Assembly: GCA_022759165.1 (NCBI GenBank)
Contig: JAEMPT010000023.1
Span: 1-14,331 of the forward strand
DNA length: 14,331 nt
DNA from: Thermoprotei archaeon
GTDB lineage: Archaea > Thermoproteota > Thermoprotei_A > Sulfolobales > Fervidicoccaceae
Reading direction: 5' to 3'
How positions within the stretch are numbered: position 1 is the stretch's first letter; each line of letters opens with the position of its first letter. Made by a program: the position numbers and the translations under genes. The notes under the pieces are model-generated. The model saw nothing but the letters and a program-made list of their open reading frames with translations, did not search any database and was not told where the DNA came from. This document shows, piece after piece, positions 1 through 6,815 of this stretch.

Positions 1-2
1 CT

Positions 3-83
3 TCTGATGCGGTCGCGTGGTTATACCTAGACCGGAAACCTGCGCTTGGGGGGGTAAAGGATAAAGTAACGAAGGTGAAATAG
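3..83 (+). CDS. C-terminal end of an unidentified protein (partial)
   Basis: An open frame enters the window and ends at TAG 81-83. It gives 26 residues that begin SDAVAWLYLDRK and end in a lysine-rich tail (KDKVTKVK). The next gene's start codon follows the stop with no gap, and its ribosome binding site (AAGGTGA, about 72-78) lies inside this frame. That arrangement is typical of a translationally coupled upstream gene. The fragment is too short to assign a family. It could also be chance open frame, but the exact stop-start abutment argues for a real gene. Confidence 0.5.
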   Translation, partial: SDAVAWLYLDRKPALGGVKDKVTKVK

Positions 84-1793
84 TTGCAGGGAAAAAATTC
101 GAAAGGAAAAAGCAGAACCATTTTTAAGGATCCCGTCCATAACATAATTTCCGTTAATGAATATGAATATGCCATAATACAGCACCCCATAATCAACAGG
201 CTTCATGGAATTAAGCAACTAGGTTTTACGTATTACGTTTACCCTCAAGCGAAGCATTCGAGGTTTGAGCACTCCCTCGGTGTAATGCATATAGCTGGAA
301 AGATCGCAGATGCTATAGCTTCGAACGCACCTGATAAATTATCCGAGTTGCTCAGGAGTAGATGCGGCTTCCAGGACTTCAGGCAAGTAGTCAGATTGGT
401 TGGGTTGCTCCATGACGTTGGACACCTCCCCTACAGCCATATAACAGAAACTCTTCTTACAGAAGCAGCTACGAAGGGCGATGTCTCAGAGAAGATGGCT
501 AGGGTTCTCAATGAAGCTGAGAACCTACAACTTAAGCCGCATGAATACTATTCCTGCCTTTTTGCAAGGAAGCTGTCTAGTGAAGCTAAGAAATGGAGTA
601 AAGAATACAGGAAGCTATCGAGGTATTTAACTTCAGCTTCCCACGTCCTTTGCGGAGAAGGCGTTGGCGACTCCATACTCTCCCCTCTTGGAACAGAGAT
701 CATTAGGAGGATCATCTCAGAAGACATATTGGACGCGGACAGAATGGATTACCTTGCTAGGGACGCCTACAACACTGGTTCAACGTATGGAATAATAGAT
801 ATAGATAGAATTATTAGTGGCATAAGCTTAACTCAGCTCAACAAGGAGATAGCTATATCCATTCCATCGAAGCTCCTCAGTTCCATAGAGGAACTGTACT
901 ATGCTAGATACATGATGTATAAATGGGTATACCTTCATCACAAGGTAATATCCTTGGACTTGACCTACAGAAGCTTTTTGCTCGAGGTTTCAAAAAACTG
1001 GGAGGAGATCAGACGAAAGCTTTCAAAATTACTTCCCCTTATACCTAATAATTTTTGGGATGTGTTCCTTCCATCGACCATTTGGAATTCCTCCGTAAAA
1101 TATGGCTTCAAAATAGATGATAGCTTTATTGATTTAATAATGAAGATCTCTGTTTCTAGCAAGATGGAAGATCTTTCATCCCTCTCACGGGGATTGTTAG
1201 ACCGGAGGTTGCCATTGTATTCTGTTATAAAAAGGGAGGAAGACGTCATCACGGCGCTAAGTACCTTAGTGGGGGATAGCGAATCAGATAACTTTTTGGA
1301 TGCTATGGACGCTTTGGGAAAATCCTATAAAGCGGTCGTTGAAGGGGGGACTGAAGCATGCAAGTCACTATTTGGCAAGGTTGTACCTCTATCTGAGCAA
1401 TGCTGCTTCCATGATAAACTACCTAATGAAGCGCTATCTTGCTTAGCACAGAAATATATTGAGTCGTTCTTGGATAGTGAATACCCTTCTCGTATACAGC
1501 TTACCGTATATGTAACACCACCTATAAGCAGCAGTAAGCTTCCCAGCAAAATTGTTCTCGTTTCTAATAAACACTCAATACCGCTGACTAAGTCTTCGGT
1601 TATGCTAAAGGAAACATTGAGGCTTGGTCTAAGACCTTTGATTTACGTTTATTCGAAAGAAAAACCAAACGATACAGAGAAAGAAAGAATAAAGGTTGCA
1701 CTCGCATCTTTTTTAATTGATTTGAACAAGGCTTTGGAGGCGGAGAATAAAAAAGATGAGGGTATTCATAGCGACGATGGGATGCTCTCTTAA
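84..1793 (+). CDS. HD-domain phosphohydrolase, SAMHD1/YwfO-like (COG1078), probable dNTPase
   Basis: This 569-aa protein has the full HD metal-site set in order. His63 lies in HSRFEHSLGV, His110-Asp111 in LLHDVGHLPYSH, His153 in KPHEY, and Asp217/Asp219 in DADRMDYLARD. This spacing is that of COG1078, which includes bacterial YwfO and human SAMHD1. Members studied hydrolyse dNTPs to deoxynucleoside and triphosphate, often as oligomers. Dephosphorylation of another nucleotide is possible, so the substrate is inferred. Residues from about 280 onward are the helical and C-terminal part and show no motif I recognise. The start is TTG at 84, directly after the upstream stop, with AAGGTGA five bases before it. 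The FKDPVH motif at residues 14-19 is where the family's conserved region normally begins, which supports the start. The 3' end overlaps the methylthiotransferase gene by 38 nt. No transmembrane segment is visible. Confidence 0.9.
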   Translation: MQGKNSKGKSRTIFKDPVHNIISVNEYEYAIIQHPIINRLHGIKQLGFTYYVYPQAKHSRFEHSLGVMHIAGKIADAIASNAPDKLSELLRSRCGFQDFRQVVRLVGLLHDVGHLPYSHITETLLTEAATKGDVSEKMARVLNEAENLQLKPHEYYSCLFARKLSSEAKKWSKEYRKLSRYLTSASHVLCGEGVGDSILSPLGTEIIRRIISEDILDADRMDYLARDAYNTGSTYGIIDIDRIISGISLTQLNKEIAISIPSKLLSSIEELYYARYMMYKWVYLHHKVISLDLTYRSFLLEVSKNWEEIRRKLSKLLPLIPNNFWDVFLPSTIWNSSVKYGFKIDDSFIDLIMKISVSSKMEDLSSLSRGLLDRRLPLYSVIKREEDVITALSTLVGDSESDNFLDAMDALGKSYKAVVEGGTEACKSLFGKVVPLSEQCCFHDKLPNEALSCLAQKYIESFLDSEYPSRIQLTVYVTPPISSSKLPSKIVLVSNKHSIPLTKSSVMLKETLRLGLRPLIYVYSKEKPNDTEKERIKVALASFLIDLNKALEAENKKDEGIHSDDGMLS

Positions 1794-3048
1794 TAAGGGA
1801 GACTCAATCGCTATAAAGGCAAAGCTTGAGGAGAACGGACACTTTGTAGTAGAAGATCCGGTGCTAGCAGATGCATTGGTAATCAATACTTGCGCCGTCA
1901 GGAGTGACTCGGAACAAAAAGCGTTCAAGTTAATCTCTAAGCTACGTTCCGTAAACAAAGGTGCAAAGTTAATCATCGCGGGGTGCCTTTCTGAGGTAAA
2001 CCCATACTCTATACTTAAACAATTCCCTCAGGCAGTGCTCATTTCACCATATCGAATCAATGAGATAAATGAGGCTCTCGAATCTGATGGGGGAATTTTT
2101 TTGGGGTTCAGTGAAGGTAAACGCTCATTGATCCCAGAATTACTTGACGGTCCCGTTGGGATAGTCCCCATAAATGATGGATGCTTAGGTGATTGCAGCT
2201 TTTGCGTAACGAAGTGGGCAAGGAGAGCTCTTCTAAGCAGACCCCCAGGTGCAATTCTTTCTGCTGTTAGGAATCTAGTTAATAAGGGAGCCAAGGAGAT
2301 ACAGCTTGCCAGCCAAGATGCTGCCGCCTATGGAGTGGATCTGATCGGCAGGAAAGTGTTGCCTGATCTAGTAAAGAGGATTGATAGTGAAATCGATGGA
2401 AGATATATGTTGAGAATAGCGATGATGAACCCCGATACTGTGTCGGATATACTGGATGGAGTGATAAAAGCTTTTAAGCTGAAGCATGTCTATAAATTCG
2501 CTCACATTCCTATCCAGAGCGGAAGCGACAAGGTACTAAGGATAATGAATAGAAAGTACGGTGTGAAGGATTTCATAAAAATAGTAGAAGCATTGAAGAG
2601 TGAAGTACCTGGTATTAGAATAGCTACAGATGTTATGGTCGGTCATCCGGGCGAGGACGATGAGGATTTTGAAGGAACTCTGCGCCTGATAAAAATGGGT
2701 CTCTTCGACAGGGTGCACATAGCTCAGTACACTCCGAGGCCCTTTACAAGGTCAGCGAGAATGCCGCAGCTTTCAGACAATGTGAAAAAGGAAAGGAGCA
2801 AGATGATCCTTCAAGCGCAGGCGGAAATAGGCCTAGAAAAAATGAAGCGATTCGTAGGAAAGAGTTTAAAGGGAGTAGTAGTTGAAACAAATATAGAAAA
2901 AAGAAGCTTTACTGTTAGAACTGATAATTATATAAGCATAGTCGTCGGAAATGGTGGAAAGATCAGGTTGGGGGACGAGGTCTCCGTGCGAATAACAGGT
3001 GCAACCTTTTTCGACCTTAGGGGGGAAATAGAGGAGGTTTTCAACTGA
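1756..3048 (+). CDS. MiaB/CDKAL1-like tRNA methylthiotransferase (radical SAM, TRAM domain)
   Basis: This 430-aa protein has the three-domain layout of the methylthiotransferase family. The N-terminal UPF0004 domain carries Cys10, Cys46 and Cys77, which hold the auxiliary 4Fe-4S cluster. The radical SAM core carries C143-x3-C147-x2-C150. A TRAM RNA-binding domain spans about 368-429. IPIQSGSDKVLRIMNRKY and TDVMVGHPGE are typical core motifs; GHPGE replaces the more usual GFPGE. In archaea and eukaryotes this subgroup (MtaB/CDKAL1-like) adds the 2-methylthio group to t6A37 of ANN-decoding tRNAs; that specificity is taken from the family and is not visible in the sequence. The ATG at 1756 is required because Cys10 lies so near the N-terminus, so the 38-nt overlap with the HD gene is real and suggests coupled expression. 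The stop lies 27 nt from the convergent Pop5 gene. Confidence 0.95.
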   Translation: MRVFIATMGCSLNKGDSIAIKAKLEENGHFVVEDPVLADALVINTCAVRSDSEQKAFKLISKLRSVNKGAKLIIAGCLSEVNPYSILKQFPQAVLISPYRINEINEALESDGGIFLGFSEGKRSLIPELLDGPVGIVPINDGCLGDCSFCVTKWARRALLSRPPGAILSAVRNLVNKGAKEIQLASQDAAAYGVDLIGRKVLPDLVKRIDSEIDGRYMLRIAMMNPDTVSDILDGVIKAFKLKHVYKFAHIPIQSGSDKVLRIMNRKYGVKDFIKIVEALKSEVPGIRIATDVMVGHPGEDDEDFEGTLRLIKMGLFDRVHIAQYTPRPFTRSARMPQLSDNVKKERSKMILQAQAEIGLEKMKRFVGKSLKGVVVETNIEKRSFTVRTDNYISIVVGNGGKIRLGDEVSVRITGATFFDLRGEIEEVFN

Positions 3049-3075
3049 ACTGCTTGGATACCGTGAACGAAATTA

Positions 3076-3555
3076 TTAAGGATCGGGTTTAAGCCTCTCG
3101 ATTATCTCTCTTGCTTTTTTAACGCTTCCAGTAGTTTTCATCGGCACGAATAATATTCTCGGCTCTTCATCCTTCCCGGCTATATGGAGCGAGGCCATTA
3201 ATTGGCTATAGCTTTCTCTTCTCACTCGCAATATGCCTAACTTTCTCCCTTCATCGTAGAATATAAGGGTTGGCTGAGCTGCATAGGCAAAGGGCTCTCC
3301 ATAGAGCTTACTCATCGCCCTGAGAATAGATGTCTGGATTCTGTCCTTATTCACGTTGCCTTCTGATATTATAGAAAACACGAGATATCGTTTTTTGAGC
3401 TTTCTTATAGAATAGCTCGATGCTAAAAAATTCGTTCGGCTTTCTGAATCTGTTATTGGTCTGCTTTTTAATCTGGATAACTTAACAAATAGAATCACTA
3501 TTGCTATCGTGTCCAAAGCCAAAATTATCGCCAATATTATAACTTCTATATACAT
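3076..3555 (-). CDS. rnp2: RNase P protein component 2 (Pop5) with N-terminal hydrophobic segment
   Basis: Residues from about 52 to the end fit the Pop5 family: KKRYLVFSII, then ILRAMSKLYGE, LGILRVRRE and a C-terminal FVPMKTTGSVKKAREII. Pop5 pairs with Rpp30 to form the protein subcomplex that supports the catalytic domain of RNase P RNA in tRNA 5' maturation. Rpp30 is the gene immediately upstream. The first 30 or so residues are almost wholly aliphatic (MYIEVIILAIILAL, then IAIVILFVKL), followed by basic residues. They look like one transmembrane helix with a cytoplasmic catalytic partner domain. I chose ATG at 3555 (159 aa), about 11 nt after GAGGT. A TTG at 3573 would give 165 aa and overlap the Rpp30 stop by 4 nt. 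The family call rests on the C-terminal motifs; the membrane location is inference. Confidence 0.88.
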   Translation of the reverse strand: MYIEVIILAIILALDTIAIVILFVKLSRLKSRPITDSESRTNFLASSYSIRKLKKRYLVFSIISEGNVNKDRIQTSILRAMSKLYGEPFAYAAQPTLIFYDEGRKLGILRVRRESYSQLMASLHIAGKDEEPRILFVPMKTTGSVKKAREIIERLKPDP

Positions 3556-3569
3556 TTTTGCACACGACC

Positions 3570-4190
3570 TCAAGTTTGCGTTGAAACTTTCTTCTTGAGT
3601 ATTTCCTCCAATCTACTCATTCCAATAATCATAAGCGCTCTTCCTTTTTTGACTCCGGCCTGAATGAGCATATTGAGCACAACCTTAGGATGAATGACCT
3701 CGTCGAACCTTCTCGCCCCACTATATACCACCATATGCAATGCGTATCTCTCAGCGTATGAAATTAAAAAAGAAAGCCACCAAAAAAGGCGAGGCTCGTC
3801 GATGAGATTCGATGCGTTGAATCCTATCATGCTCTTCCCAACAGAAAAAAGATCAGCCTGGTTTCTGTCGAGATAGGGTGATAGTCTAGGCGGAATTTCG
3901 ATTATATTCGCCCTTCGGTCTTTGCTGAAAGTCCTTAGCGCACCGACGTCTTTTGCCTGAGCTATGATGACCTCGTTCTTGCTCAAATTTCTTAGCAGAG
4001 ATTTGGCTTCGTCCTCGCTTTTAGCTGAAATAACCCTTACGGGGAAGATCTTCACATCGGTATTAAAAGAGTGTCGAAAAAATCTATCATCAACGCCCAC
4101 GATTTTGTATCCGATTTTTTTTTCTAATTCTATTATAGCTGGAAGGTCATCAGCCTTAGCAGGTCTTACATAAGCGTCAACCAGATACAA
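3570..4190 (-). CDS. rnp3: RNase P protein component 3 (Rpp30)
   Basis: This 206-aa protein matches archaeal Rpp30, a TIM-barrel (PHP-like) fold without metal-site catalysis, which binds Pop5 in RNase P. Recognisable parts are the N-terminal strand YLVDAYVRP, the central RRANIIEIPPR, the segment FSVGKSMIGFNASNL that stands where the family has its DxS-type loop, and the C-terminal VYSGARRFDEVIHPKVVLNML. The start is TTG at 4190, preceded by a strong ribosome binding site (AAGGAGAT) that contains the stop codon of the upstream COG1325 gene. Its own TGA lies within 20 nt of the Pop5 start. The tight spacing of the three genes indicates one mRNA and stoichiometric synthesis. Length is near the family norm. 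Divergence is moderate, so the call leans on both motif content and gene order. Confidence 0.88.
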   Translation of the reverse strand: MYLVDAYVRPAKADDLPAIIELEKKIGYKIVGVDDRFFRHSFNTDVKIFPVRVISAKSEDEAKSLLRNLSKNEVIIAQAKDVGALRTFSKDRRANIIEIPPRLSPYLDRNQADLFSVGKSMIGFNASNLIDEPRLFWWLSFLISYAERYALHMVVYSGARRFDEVIHPKVVLNMLIQAGVKKGRALMIIGMSRLEEILKKKVSTQT

Positions 4191-4192
4191 TT

Positions 4193-4621
4193 TTATCTCC
4201 TTTTAATCATTGTTTCTAAAAATTCCCTCAGCGAGTCCTTCGAGGAAAATACTATTGTAACCTTTACAACCTCATCGCTATCGCTGAGCACTAATTTGTC
4301 TTCTAGGAGAAGGTGTTTGTGAAATCTAAGATGAAGGCGATTCTCTTCTATTCTATCCTCTATCGTAGCTTCGAGTATTCCTCTTGAATAATCATCTAGC
4401 CTGCCGGACACATATGACAGTATTTTTTCTGGGCTTTTCGTTTCGTTCAGTTTCATGTATGTTATCTCGTTTCCGTAGTGACCTTTAACCCTGCTTTTTT
4501 GAATCTCGGTTTTCTCTCTCATCTCCTGGGGCAAAAGAGCAGCTATGCATCTTTCTACTTTTTCTTCGTCTTCAGTCATGTGTCTAATCGCCGAAATTTC
4601 TAACGAAATCACAGACTTCAT
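4193..4621 (-). CDS. COG1325 family predicted exosome-associated RNA-binding protein
   Basis: This 142-aa protein resembles COG1325, small archaeal proteins predicted from gene context to be exosome subunits or RNA-binding factors. Typical parts are the N-terminal EISAIRHMTEDEEKV, the central KGHYGNEITYM, and the tail VVKVTIVFSSKDSLREFLETM. Biochemical function is not established for the family as far as I know. Its placement between L15e and the RNase P genes Rpp30 and Pop5 is the conserved arrangement of the archaeal exosome superoperon, and this supports the call. The ATG at 4621 is preceded by an extended purine-rich ribosome binding site (GGCGAGGAGGAG), half of which forms one arm of a perfect inverted repeat. 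It contains no membrane segment and no cysteine cluster for metal binding. Confidence 0.82.
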   Translation of the reverse strand: MKSVISLEISAIRHMTEDEEKVERCIAALLPQEMREKTEIQKSRVKGHYGNEITYMKLNETKSPEKILSYVSGRLDDYSRGILEATIEDRIEENRLHLRFHKHLLLEDKLVLSDSDEVVKVTIVFSSKDSLREFLETMIKRR

Positions 4622-4633
4622 TTCTGAGCTCCT

Positions 4634-4651
4634 CCTCGCCTAATGGCGAGG
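4634..4651 (-). promoter_or_regulatory. Perfect hairpin abutting the COG1325 ribosome binding site
   Basis: The sequence CCTCGCC-ATTA-GGCGAGG (minus strand) is a perfect 7-bp stem with a 4-nt loop. Its 3' arm runs directly into AGGAG and ends about 12 nt before the COG1325 ATG at 4621. In the transcript the arm would hold part of the purine-rich ribosome binding site, so it could tune translation of COG1325 and the following RNase P genes. It has no following T-run, so it is not a typical terminator. The structure is seen directly; a regulatory role is inferred. Confidence 0.45.
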
Positions 4652-4707
4652 TTAGCAAGGAAAAATATGCTCTTAAAAATTACCTTCGAATTCGGTAGAA
4701 ACGTCTT

Positions 4708-5385
4708 TTACTTTATATCTCCGCCATGGTATTTTTCTAAAATATCTGCGGGAGCGATTAACCTTGCTCCTCTGCTTGCTTCATGCCTTAGTTTTTTCGC
4801 TCTCTCCTTCTGCTTCTTTCTAAACTTGTAAGCAATCGTACCCTTCAACCCTCTGCTCTTCCTCAATCCTCTCATCTTCTTTCCAGCGCTTGTTAATGCC
4901 CTAAAGGCCCTCCCTCGATTCTGAGGTTCAGCAATCCATTTAAGTTGTGGGTCGCTCCTTATGGCTGGATGATCTGGGTCAACTAGAATAACCTCATACC
5001 ACTTGCTCTGGCCATCTTCGCCAACATAATAACTATTAAGAACTTCTAAGTTTGGATATTTCCTCGCAGCTCTTTCTTCCGCTATTAGCCGCAAGCTTTT
5101 AGCCACTCCATAGCCATATACACCGTATCTTTTTGGTCTTCTCCCTTTGTTTGGCCTAGGCCTTCTCTGCCCGCCTTTCCTTACCTTTACTCTGACTACA
5201 ATGATTCCTGGCTTGGATTTATAACCGAGCGCTCTTGCCTTATCGAGCCTAGTAGGCTTTTCTACTCTGAAAACAGTGGACTGTCTTCTCCATCGAATCA
5301 TTCGTGCTCTGAGCTCTCTGCCATATTCGCCGCTATACGGTCGTTTCCAAAGCAACGAGAGGTAATAATAGGACGACTTAGCCAT
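4708..5385 (-). CDS. rpl15e: Large ribosomal subunit protein L15e (eL15)
   Basis: This basic protein matches eL15 along its full length: MAKSSYYYLSLLWKRP at the N-terminus, WRRQSTVFRVEKPTRLDKARALGYK, GGQRRPRPNKGRRPKRYGV split across the RNA-binding loop, YEVILVDPDHPAI, and a Lys/Arg-rich tail. It binds 23S rRNA in the large subunit. I chose the ATG at 5385 (225 aa). An in-frame ATG at 5427 would add 14 residues not seen in the family, and the TATA-like box at 5434-5442 places the likely transcription start near 5413, downstream of that codon. It is followed after 86 nt by COG1325, Rpp30 and Pop5, as in the archaeal exosome superoperon. aIF6 lies upstream with a gap of about 130 nt. Confidence 0.97.
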   Translation of the reverse strand: MAKSSYYYLSLLWKRPYSGEYGRELRARMIRWRRQSTVFRVEKPTRLDKARALGYKSKPGIIVVRVKVRKGGQRRPRPNKGRRPKRYGVYGYGVAKSLRLIAEERAARKYPNLEVLNSYYVGEDGQSKWYEVILVDPDHPAIRSDPQLKWIAEPQNRGRAFRALTSAGKKMRGLRKSRGLKGTIAYKFRKKQKERAKKLRHEASRGARLIAPADILEKYHGGDIK

Positions 5386-5433
5386 TTGCACAGCACCATT
5401 AACTTGAGCTACTAGTAGTTTCATCAAAAACCG

Positions 5434-5442
5434 TTTATAAGG
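5434..5442 (-). promoter_or_regulatory. TATA-like box for the L15e-COG1325-Rpp30-Pop5 unit
   Basis: The minus strand reads CCTTATAAA, a good match to the archaeal TATA element. About 25 nt downstream is position 5413, giving a leader of about 28 nt to the chosen L15e start. No experimental start site is known here. Confidence 0.5.
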
Positions 5443-5516
5443 TTAACATGGGAGGTTCGTTTAGGCTTGCTCGTTATAATACATAGAGTATATCATGTTG
5501 AAGTAGAACAAACATG

Positions 5517-6185
5517 CTATGAAATAGCGGATGTGATGTTGACGAGCTCTTGGCCGGTCGTAGTCCCCCCTATTAATATGCCACTATTGTTCATAACTAT
5601 CCCTACTTTGATGAACCCGACCCCCTCATTGACAGTTGCATGAATCGGTGTGACCCTCAACTCCTCACTTATGCTTAATGCTTCTGCTTCAGTTATCATT
5701 GGATGAATAAACGCGATTTTATCATTGGCTACTATCATAGATCCCACTATTGGAAGCCCAAGATAGGATTTTCTAAAAATTGGCATTTGCAATATGTTAG
5801 AAAGGTCTTTCTCTATGTTATTCTCGAAGATTTCGGAGATATATGCTGCCGAATTATTCGCAGATATCAGATTTCCTAGGGCCGTATGTTTCGTCTTAAC
5901 CACTTCTATCTTAATGGAGCCTTCGAGGGATTCGTTTAGAGCGTCCAGCTCTTCTTGCTTAATTATATCAGGCACTAGTATGCTCTTATCATTTCCTGCT
6001 ACAAGTACACCTATGATATGCATGCCTGCTATAGTCGTTTCCATTATATCCACTTGCAATATGTCAGCGATGGTCTTTCTGGTTGCTTTTGAAACATTTG
6101 GCGGAACGAGAGCGATTTTGTTGTTGGCAAATAGAAATACTCCAATGTTCGGGTTTCTGAATACGTTGAGCTTCGATATGTTCAT
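5517..6185 (-). CDS. eif6: Translation initiation factor 6 (aIF6), ribosome anti-association factor
   Basis: This 222-aa protein is the right length for aIF6 and shows the five-fold pentein repeat clearly. The repeats are ANNKIALV (20-27), AGNDKSILV (63-71), ANNSAAY (109-115), ANDKIAFI (153-160) and MNNSGILI (198-205). aIF6 binds the large subunit face and blocks joining with the small subunit, acting in late 50S maturation and under stress. The ATG at 6185 has GGTG about 11 nt upstream. L31e lies upstream across a 111-nt AT-rich gap with its own TATA-like sequence, so aIF6 may be transcribed both with L31e and from its own promoter. In many archaea the next gene would be L18Ae/LX; here it is L15e. 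Confidence 0.97.
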   Translation of the reverse strand: MNISKLNVFRNPNIGVFLFANNKIALVPPNVSKATRKTIADILQVDIMETTIAGMHIIGVLVAGNDKSILVPDIIKQEELDALNESLEGSIKIEVVKTKHTALGNLISANNSAAYISEIFENNIEKDLSNILQMPIFRKSYLGLPIVGSMIVANDKIAFIHPMITEAEALSISEELRVTPIHATVNEGVGFIKVGIVMNNSGILIGGTTTGQELVNITSAIS

Positions 6186-6224
6186 GAAGTTTTACACCGC
6201 GCTTTAACGTAATTTTCCAGATGA

Positions 6225-6243
6225 TTTTTTAATATATTAAAAT
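6225..6243 (-). promoter_or_regulatory. AT-rich TATA-like element before aIF6
   Basis: The minus strand reads TTTAATATATTAAAAAATC here, in a 111-nt gap between L31e and aIF6. The box centre is about 45-50 nt before the ATG, so a start near 6205 would leave a short leader that still holds the GGTG ribosome binding site. A T5 run at 6269-6273, 24 nt after the L31e stop, could end the upstream transcript. The whole gap is AT-rich, so chance matches are likely. Confidence 0.35.
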
Positions 6244-6296
6244 ATGCAAATATACTTTTTATTAATATAAAAACTGTTCTTCAGATTTCACTGTAT

Positions 6297-6632
6297 TTAC
6301 TTTTGATCTGCTTCTTGTTTTGTTTCCGTCTTCTCCGGTGAAGGGAGAGATACCCTAACAAGTTTGGGTACTCTTATAGTTTTGCCTCCTTTTGTTTTAA
6401 CCTCTTCGGACTCTTCAACGGATACTACTAGCCTGAGCTTCCTAGGCGGCTTTTCTATTCCCCTCATCCATATAAGCTTATTGACTTGGTCATCTATGAG
6501 GACAGATTCGGCGTGAGTCTTTCTCCTAATGATCTCCCTGAGATATCTGACTGCTCTAGCTGCTCTCTTAGTTCTTCTAGTTGTATAGACTTTTGAAAGG
6601 TTGAGGGTCAAATCAAGCTTGTTTCCCTTCAT
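6297..6632 (-). CDS. rpl31e: Large ribosomal subunit protein L31e (eL31)
   Basis: This 111-aa basic protein shows the eL31 pattern: LTLNLSKVYTTRRTKRAARAVRYLREI, in which the RRTKRA segment contacts rRNA, then INKLIW-type VNKLIWMRGIEKPPRKLRL, and VVSVEESEEV. eL31 sits near the peptide exit tunnel. The C-terminal extension (about residues 80-111), rich in Lys, Glu and Pro, is longer than in many archaeal forms. The ATG at 6632 is preceded by AAGGTGT, and the L39e stop lies only 12 nt upstream, so the two are cotranscribed, as in most archaea. Confidence 0.97.
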   Translation of the reverse strand: MKGNKLDLTLNLSKVYTTRRTKRAARAVRYLREIIRRKTHAESVLIDDQVNKLIWMRGIEKPPRKLRLVVSVEESEEVKTKGGKTIRVPKLVRVSLPSPEKTETKQEADQK

Positions 6633-6644
6633 TGTTTACACCTT

Positions 6645-6800
6645 CTAGACGCTCAGCTTAGTCCTTCTCCAGTTTCTCCTCTTAAGGTTAAATCTTACCT
6701 TCCTCTGGGTCTTAACCGAAACCCATACAGGTACGGGTTGATTAGACTTTGCGGCTCTAGCCAGCCTCAGTTTTTTTCCCAAAGGTTTGAAGTGGGCCAT
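6645..6800 (-). CDS. rpl39e: Large ribosomal subunit protein L39e (eL39)
   Basis: Translating the minus strand from ATG 6800 to TAG 6645 gives 51 residues that begin MAHFKPLGKKLRLARAAKSN and contain PVPVWVSVKTQRKV and the RRNWRRTKL tail. This is the standard length and sequence pattern of eL39, a small, very basic protein that lines the exit tunnel of the large subunit. It is shorter than common ORF cutoffs and easily missed. PDCD5 ends 15 nt upstream and L31e starts 12 nt downstream. GGGTGCG just before the start serves as the ribosome binding site. Confidence 0.97.
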   Translation of the reverse strand: MAHFKPLGKKLRLARAAKSNQPVPVWVSVKTQRKVRFNLKRRNWRRTKLSV

Positions 6801-6815
6801 TACTCACGCACCCAT

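Noticed and set aside
6186..6296. A C/D box guide RNA in the AT-rich gap before aIF6.
   Set aside because: One AGATGAT near 6220 resembles a C box, but no D box (CUGA) with proper spacing or terminal pairing follows on the same strand.
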